DNA of 64,000 nt from an uncultured Dehalococcoidia bacterium. Lineage in GTDB: Bacteria > Chloroflexota > Dehalococcoidia > Lucifugimonadales > UBA1127. A program made the position numbers and the translations under genes. The notes beneath the pieces are model-generated. The model saw only the letters and a program-made list of their open reading frames with translations. It had not been told where the DNA came from and searched no databases. Positions 59,123 to 64,000 of this stretch are shown here, in pieces. The DNA lies in NCBI GenBank assembly GCA_951812285.1, contig OX638292.1, forward strand, positions 124,001 through 188,000. The letters run 5' to 3'. How positions within the stretch are numbered: position 1 is the stretch's first letter; each line of letters begins with the position of its first letter.

Positions 59123-60973
59123 ATGAAGATTGCCGTTTGCATCAAGCAGATCCCCGTCATCGCCCGCGTCCGCTTCGATCCCGAGACCCGCACCATCGTG
59201 CGCGAAGGCGTGCCGCTTGAGGTCAATTCCTACGACCTCCTCGCAGTGACCGCGGCGGTCGAGCTCGTGAAGGAGCACGGCGGCGATGTGACGGCGATCA
59301 CCATGGGCCCGCCGCAGGCCCGCGACGCCCTCGTCCAGTGCCTCGCCCTCGGCGCCGATCGCGCCGTGCTGCTCACCGACCGCGCATTCGCCGGCGCCGA
59401 CACCCTCGCAACCGCCCGCGCCCTCGCCCTCCAGCTCGGCCGCGGCAACTACGACCTCATCCTCTGCGGCAAACACAGCCTCGACGCCGAGACCGGCCAG
59501 GTCGGCCCGGAGGTGGCAGAGTTGCTGTCCATCCCGCAGGTCACCAGCGTTTCCGGCTTGAGCTTCGACGCGGTCCGCAATGTCATTTCGGCGCGCCGTG
59601 AGACCGATGACGGCCTCGAGACAGTGGAATCCCCTTTGCCCGTCCTGCTGGCCTGCGGCGACGGCATCGCGGAGGAGGAGTGGCCCGGCCCAGAGCAACT
59701 CGAGGCCGCCAAGGAGAAGCAGATAGAGGAGGTCACGGCGACGGACCTGTCGCAAGACACCTCCATCTTCGGCTTCGCCGGCTCCCCCACCTGGGTGGAC
59801 GCCATCGAGAGCTTCGAGGGCACACGCCAACCGGAGGTCTTTGACGACGAGGACGTGCAGGTCAACGTGCGCCAACTTGTCGAGGCGCTGGAGGCACGGG
59901 GCCTCTTCTCCGGCTGGGGCGAAGCCGGAGAGGACGCTCAGGAGGGACAGGCCCGCTTCCCCAAGAACCCCTACGACGCCATCTGGGTTATCGCCGAGCA
60001 GGACGCCGAGGGTGCTCTCCGTCCCGTCACGTATGAGCTGCTTGGCGTCGCGGGTAAGCTCGCGGCGCAGTCTGACCGCGCCGTCGCCGCCGTGCTCATC
60101 GGCAGCAATGTCGAGCGCCACGTCCCCGAGCTTGCCGCCCACGGCGCGGACCTCGCCTTCGTCGCAGACGACCCTTCGCTCGCGCAGTACGCAACCTTCC
60201 CCTACACGCGCGTCCTCGCCGACGCCGTCGCGGGCAAGCGCCCCTTCGCCCTCCTGCTGCCCGCAACAGTGAACGGCCGAGACCTCGCCGCCCGCCTCGC
60301 CGCCCGCCTCGGCCTCGGCCTGACAGGCGACTGCATCGACCTCGCCATCAACAGCGAGGGCCAGCTCGTGCAGTACAAACCCGCTTTCGGCGGCAACATC
60401 GTCTCGCCCATCCTATCGCGCACGACGCCGCAAATGGCGACCGTCCGCCCCGGCATGCTCGCCCGCGCCCCCCGCGACGACTCCCGCACCGCGGTCACGG
60501 ACGAGCTCGAGGTAACCGCCGACGCACTGGAGGACCCGGTCTCGGTGGTCTCCGTTGAAAACGAGGCCGGTGGCGAGGGCGCCCGCCTGTACGACGCCGA
60601 CATCGTCGTAGGCATCGGCATGGGCGTCGGCGAGCCCGGGAATTACGGCCCCGTCTACGAGCTCGCAGACGCGCTGGGCGCGGCCGTCGCCGCGACCCGG
60701 AACGTCACCGACCTTGGCTGGATGCCCAAGCAGCAGCAAGTCGGCATTACCGGCAAGGCCATCTCGCCGAAGCTCTACGTTGCCGTCGGCGTCAGTGGCA
60801 ACCTGAACCACATGGTCGGCGTGCTGCGCGCCGGCATCGTCGTAGCGATCAATCAGCGGGCCCGCGCATTCATCTTCCGCTCCTGCGACTACGGCATCGT
60901 AGGCGACGCGGCCGAGGTCGTTCCCGCCCTCACCGCCGCCCTCCGTGATGCCAAAGCGCGGGCTGGCGCGTAG
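59123..60973 (+). CDS. etfBA: Fused electron-transfer flavoprotein, beta-alpha
   Basis: ETF carries electrons from dehydrogenases to the respiratory chain. One chain of 616 residues holds both subunits. Residues 1-260 are EtfB: KIAVCIKQIPVIARV, VNSYDLLAVTAAVELV, CGKHSLDAETGQVGPEVAE. From about 285, EtfA begins (FPKNPYDAIWVIAEQDAEG). Its FAD domain carries VGVSGNLNHMVG and CDYGIVGDAAEVVPAL. The joint region 230-285 is unlike either subunit. The ATG at 59123 follows GGGGGCC. A flavin monooxygenase starts just downstream, so the two are probably co-transcribed. Confidence 0.93.
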   Translation: MKIAVCIKQIPVIARVRFDPETRTIVREGVPLEVNSYDLLAVTAAVELVKEHGGDVTAITMGPPQARDALVQCLALGADRAVLLTDRAFAGADTLATARALALQLGRGNYDLILCGKHSLDAETGQVGPEVAELLSIPQVTSVSGLSFDAVRNVISARRETDDGLETVESPLPVLLACGDGIAEEEWPGPEQLEAAKEKQIEEVTATDLSQDTSIFGFAGSPTWVDAIESFEGTRQPEVFDDEDVQVNVRQLVEALEARGLFSGWGEAGEDAQEGQARFPKNPYDAIWVIAEQDAEGALRPVTYELLGVAGKLAAQSDRAVAAVLIGSNVERHVPELAAHGADLAFVADDPSLAQYATFPYTRVLADAVAGKRPFALLLPATVNGRDLAARLAARLGLGLTGDCIDLAINSEGQLVQYKPAFGGNIVSPILSRTTPQMATVRPGMLARAPRDDSRTAVTDELEVTADALEDPVSVVSVENEAGGEGARLYDADIVVGIGMGVGEPGNYGPVYELADALGAAVAATRNVTDLGWMPKQQQVGITGKAISPKLYVAVGVSGNLNHMVGVLRAGIVVAINQRARAFIFRSCDYGIVGDAAEVVPALTAALRDAKARAGA

Positions 60974-60984
60974 GAGGCATGGCT

Positions 60985-61920
60985 GTGGCGGGCGAGGTCA
61001 AAGTCGGACTGCACATCCCCGCGGCTTCGGACGGGCCGCTCCCTTTGAAGGCGCAGTACGTCGAGTTCTTCCGGCACGCGGAGCGGCTCGGCTTCCATGG
61101 CCTGTGGACGGAGGACCGCCTCTTCCACGACGCCAACCTCCTCGAGCCGCTGACCCTCCTAACCCTCGCCGCCGGCGCGACAGAGCGCATGGTCCTCGGC
61201 ACGGCGGTGCTGCTCCTGTCCATGCGCAACGCCCCCGAATTGGCGCGGAGGCTATCCTCGCTCGACTACCTCTCCGGAGGGCGCGTGGAGCTCGGCGTCT
61301 CATTGGGCGGACGTCCCGGCGAGTACCCGGGCCTCGGCCTCAAGCAATCCGAGCGAGTGCCGCGCCTTCGAGAGAACATGCTCGTCCTGCGCGCGCTGCT
61401 CCGCGGCGAGCCGGTGTCGCATGAAGGACGCTTCTACGACCTGGACGACGCCGTCGTCCGCCCCGCCGCCCTGCGCGAGGGCGGCATCCCCCTCCACATG
61501 GGCGGCCACGTCGAGCCGGTGCTGCGCCGAACGGGGGAGCTCGCCGACGGCTGGATCGGCGGACCCTTCACGCCGCCCGAGGACTTCGGCGCGTGCTGGC
61601 AAGGGGTATTGGAGCACGCCCGCAGCTTTGGGCGCGATCCAGAGCGGATCGAGGCGGGGAAGCTCATCTACGTGGCAGTGGACAACGACCGTGACCGTGC
61701 GTTGGCGACGCTAACCCCATTCCTCCAAGCCTACTACGGGGCCGCGAGGGACCCCAGGACGTTCGCAGTGTACGGTCCGGCGGAAGAGGTGGCGGCGCAG
61801 TTGCAGGCGTTCGTGGACGTCGGCGCGAGGACGTTCATGCTGGGTGTGCCGTCCCTCGACGTAGACCACCTTGAGCGCATCGCCGCGGACGTCGTGCCGC
61901 TGCTTCGAGCGCCGGCCTAG
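60985..61920 (+). CDS. Luciferase-like flavin/F420-dependent oxidoreductase
   Basis: The second LLM-class protein has about 311 residues. It shows GFHGLWTEDRLFHD at the start of the barrel, TERMVLGTAVLLLSMRNAPE, LDYLSGGRVELGVSLGG and LADGWIGGPFTPPEDF. The short length and TEDR pattern resemble F420-dependent oxidoreductases more than luciferase alpha. The start is uncertain: ATG 60979 is only one base from GGAGG, so GTG 60985, at 7 bases, is preferred. It sits 11 bp after the ETF gene and ends 3 bp before the clpX stop. Confidence 0.88.
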   Translation: MAGEVKVGLHIPAASDGPLPLKAQYVEFFRHAERLGFHGLWTEDRLFHDANLLEPLTLLTLAAGATERMVLGTAVLLLSMRNAPELARRLSSLDYLSGGRVELGVSLGGRPGEYPGLGLKQSERVPRLRENMLVLRALLRGEPVSHEGRFYDLDDAVVRPAALREGGIPLHMGGHVEPVLRRTGELADGWIGGPFTPPEDFGACWQGVLEHARSFGRDPERIEAGKLIYVAVDNDRDRALATLTPFLQAYYGAARDPRTFAVYGPAEEVAAQLQAFVDVGARTFMLGVPSLDVDHLERIAADVVPLLRAPA

Positions 61921-61923
61921 CCC

Positions 61924-63234
61924 CTACGCGGCTCGCGGCAAGTCCACCGTGTCGCCGGCCGAGGTGAGGAGCGCCGGCTGCTTCTTGCCTTCCACCACCT
62001 CGGCGTCCACCAGGCAGCGGTTCACGCCTTGAAGCGACGGCAGCTCGTACATGACGTCGAGCAGCGTCCGCTCGATGATGGTGCGCAGGCCGCGGGCGCC
62101 CGTCTTGTGCACCATCGCCTCCTCTGCGGCCGCCTCCAGCGCGTCGACCTGGAAGACCAGCTCAACGTTATCCAGCGAGAAGAGGTGTTGGTACTGCTTG
62201 ACCACGGCGTTCTTCGGCTCCGTGAGGACGCGGACCAGGTCGCCCTTCGTCAGCGGGTCGAGGGACACCACAACCGGGAATCGGCCCACCAGCTCCGGAA
62301 TGAAGCCGTACTGTAGCAGGTCGTCGCTGTTTACGCGTTGCAGGATGCTCTCCGGCTCGTCGCCCTCAACCTGGCCTCGGTTGTCTCGCACCAGGCCCAT
62401 GCTGCGGCGGTCCTTCAGCACGCGCTTCTCCACCACCTGCTCCAACCCATCGAACGCGCCCCCGCACACGAAGAGAATGTTGTCCGTCTTGAATTGCAGG
62501 AACTCCTGGTGCGGGTGCTTGCGGCCGCCGTTCGGTGGAATGGCCGCCTGCGTGCCCTCGATGATCTTCAGCAGCCCCTGCTGCACGCCCTCACCGGAGA
62601 CGTCGCGCGTGATAGAGGGGTTGGGGCTCTTGCGGGCGATCTTGTCTATCTCGTCGATGTAGAGGATGCCGTGCTCGGCGCGGCTCAGGTCCCAGTCCGC
62701 CGCCTGGATGAGTCGGAGTAGGATGTGCTCCACGTCCTCACCGACATACCCCGCCTCCGTCAGCGAGGTCGCGTCTGCGATGGCGGAGGGAACGTCGAGG
62801 ATCTTTGCGAGGGTCTGTGCCAGGAGGGTCTTGCCGCTGCCCGTCGGGCCAATGAGGAGGATGTTGCTCTTCTGGAGCTCTACGTTGCTGAAATTGTCGG
62901 CGGAGTTCCAAATGCGCTTGAAGTGATTGTAGACGGCGACGCTCAGGACCTTCTTGGCATGCTCCTGCCCGACTACGTACTCGTCGAGCTTCTCGTAGAT
63001 GACGCGTGGCGGCAGGAATTCGGCACGGCTTGAGGCGACGGCGGTCTGAGCGGCATCCTCGTCGGCGGGCGCCTCGGCCGCTGCGTAGTCGCCCATGATC
63101 TGCTGGCACAGCGCGACGCACTCGTCGCAGATGAAGACCTTGCCCGGTCCCGCTACCAGCCGCTTCACCTGCCCCTGCGGCTTCCCGCAGAACGAGCACG
63201 TGTAGTCGATGCCGCCCTTGCCCTTGCCGGCCAT
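61924..63234 (-). CDS. clpX: ATP-dependent Clp protease ATP-binding subunit ClpX
   Basis: ClpX unfolds substrates for ClpP. The 436 residues have the zinc-binding domain ([15 protein letters not shown] with [12 protein letters not shown]), Walker [30 protein letters not shown], Walker [15 protein letters not shown], and the sensor region near [21 protein letters not shown] is the usual central motif. clpP lies 12 bp upstream on the same strand. Confidence 0.97.
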   Translation of the reverse strand: MAGKGKGGIDYTCSFCGKPQGQVKRLVAGPGKVFICDECVALCQQIMGDYAAAEAPADEDAAQTAVASSRAEFLPPRVIYEKLDEYVVGQEHAKKVLSVAVYNHFKRIWNSADNFSNVELQKSNILLIGPTGSGKTLLAQTLAKILDVPSAIADATSLTEAGYVGEDVEHILLRLIQAADWDLSRAEHGILYIDEIDKIARKSPNPSITRDVSGEGVQQGLLKIIEGTQAAIPPNGGRKHPHQEFLQFKTDNILFVCGGAFDGLEQVVEKRVLKDRRSMGLVRDNRGQVEGDEPESILQRVNSDDLLQYGFIPELVGRFPVVVSLDPLTKGDLVRVLTEPKNAVVKQYQHLFSLDNVELVFQVDALEAAAEEAMVHKTGARGLRTIIERTLLDVMYELPSLQGVNRCLVDAEVVEGKKQPALLTSAGDTVDLPRAA

Positions 63235-63246
63235 ACCGCCCTCTCC

Positions 63247-63918
63247 CTAGCTCCGCGCCGCTGTCTGCTCTCTGGTCAGCACTTCATCGATGAGGCCGTA
63301 CTCCACGGCCTGCTCTGCCGTCAGGTAGAAGTCGCGGTCGGTGTCCCTCGCCACCTGCTCGTAGGGCTGCCCCGTCTGCTCGGAGATGATCACCCGGATC
63401 TTGTCCTGCAGCCGCAGGATCTCCCTCGCGGCAATCTCGATGTCCGTCGCCTGACCCTGCGCGCCGCCCAGTGGCTGGTGCATGTGGATCGTTGAGTTGA
63501 CGAGGCTGTAGCGCTTGCCCTTGGCGCCCGAGCACAGCAGCACAGTGCCCATGCTGGCCGCCAGACCGACGCAGATGGTGGACACGTCGGGTGCGATGAG
63601 GTTCATCGTGTCGAGGATCGCCAGTCCGGACGTGACCACGCCGCCCGGCGAGTTGACGTACAGGTTGATGTCCTTCTCCGGGTCCTCGCGCTCCAGGTAC
63701 AGCATCTCCGCCACGATGAGGTTCGCGACGTAGTCATTGATGCCCGTGCCAAGGAAGATGATGCGCTCTCGCAGGAGGAGCGAGTAGATGTCGAAACCGC
63801 GCTCGCCGCGAGAGCCGGTCTCGATGACCGTCGGGATGATGCCCTGCGGAGGCGGGCCGAGCAGCTTACCAGCCGCGCTGACAAGCTCCGCCTCGCTGTG
63901 TATGTTCCTGCGTGCCAT
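63247..63918 (-). CDS. clpP: ATP-dependent Clp protease proteolytic subunit ClpP
   Basis: ClpP is the serine peptidase core. The 223 residues show [38 protein letters not shown], the catalytic Ser in [16 protein letters not shown], His in [16 protein letters not shown], and the Asp in [32 protein letters not shown] precedes the ATG. The usual upstream partner, trigger factor, would lie beyond the window edge. Confidence 0.97.
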   Translation of the reverse strand: MARRNIHSEAELVSAAGKLLGPPPQGIIPTVIETGSRGERGFDIYSLLLRERIIFLGTGINDYVANLIVAEMLYLEREDPEKDINLYVNSPGGVVTSGLAILDTMNLIAPDVSTICVGLAASMGTVLLCSGAKGKRYSLVNSTIHMHQPLGGAQGQATDIEIAAREILRLQDKIRVIISEQTGQPYEQVARDTDRDFYLTAEQAVEYGLIDEVLTREQTAARS

Positions 63919-63958
63919 TGACGTTCCTCCTGCGTGCTATTCCGTCCGTATCATCCAG

Positions 63959-63983
63959 CAGGCCACCCGGATTAGGTGGCCTG
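63959..63983. terminator. Hairpin upstream of clpP
   Basis: CAGGCCACC and GGTGGCCTG form a perfect 9-bp stem with a 7-nt loop at the end of the window, 41 bp before clpP on its own strand. It may end the preceding gene. Confidence 0.5.
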
Positions 63984-64000
63984 TTCAGTGGACTCCTCTG

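Overview
The window is a high-GC bacterial chromosome segment with densely packed genes and recurring short palindromic intergenic repeats. Several traits together suggest a Chloroflexota lineage near Dehalococcoidia or the marine SAR202 clade. These are an rsmH-ftsA-ftsZ cell-division block with no peptidoglycan genes, two luciferase-like flavin monooxygenases, an enolase-superfamily enzyme, several amidohydrolases and split thiamine-diphosphate enzymes, and a Tal-Pgi fusion in a pentose-phosphate operon. This placement is inferred from gene content; no rRNA gene is present to confirm it.

Layout. 1-3189 (minus): the N-terminal part of mutS, trmD and a MogA-type molybdopterin gene. 3474-7264 (plus): a promoter, rsmH, a structured leader, ftsA, ftsZ and a terminator with a 54-bp tandem duplication. 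7444-15891: one overlapping operon, tkt-rpiB-tal/pgi-gnd-zwf-pgl, covering most of the oxidative and non-oxidative pentose phosphate pathway. 15901-20926: a TauE-type permease, pyrF, a DUF951 protein, tRNA-Gly, a 2-hydroxyacid dehydrogenase and an ACT-malic enzyme. 20941-23293: two toxin-antitoxin modules (Phd/VapC and HicAB) flanking a YgjP-type metalloprotease. 23294-40064: a catabolic/accessory stretch with an alpha/beta hydrolase, a flavin monooxygenase, hydantoinase B, a ThDP enzyme, an HpcH aldolase, a DUF2177 protein, an AAA ATPase plus PIN nuclease cassette, nhaA, an SDR, a methyltransferase and an enolase-superfamily enzyme. Almost all of the palindromic repeats lie here. 40316-43269: a membrane-domain operon (nfeD, floA, unknown). 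43501-45357: threonine synthase with a NIL protein and a MoaD-like sulfur carrier. 45464-53260: amidohydrolases, ilvE, membrane proteins, a LysR regulator and a split ThDP decarboxylase with a VOC protein. 53257-58858 (minus): lysC, thrB, hisIE, a HAD phosphatase and a peptide-binding lipoprotein. 59123-61920: a fused EtfB-EtfA and a second luciferase-like oxidoreductase. 61924-63918 (minus): clpP-clpX.

Most interesting: (1) a two-gene AAA ATPase/PIN nuclease cassette with its own promoter and lower GC, resembling an uncharacterised defence or toxin module; (2) a palindromic repeat family whose stems co-vary between copies, which also lies inside three coding sequences and carries other palindromes nested within it; (3) a decayed duplicate of the 3-prime end of the HpcH aldolase gene that brackets a membrane-protein gene; (4) a structured leader before ftsA; (5) a possible LuxR-type helix-turn-helix remnant overlapping the rsmH promoter.
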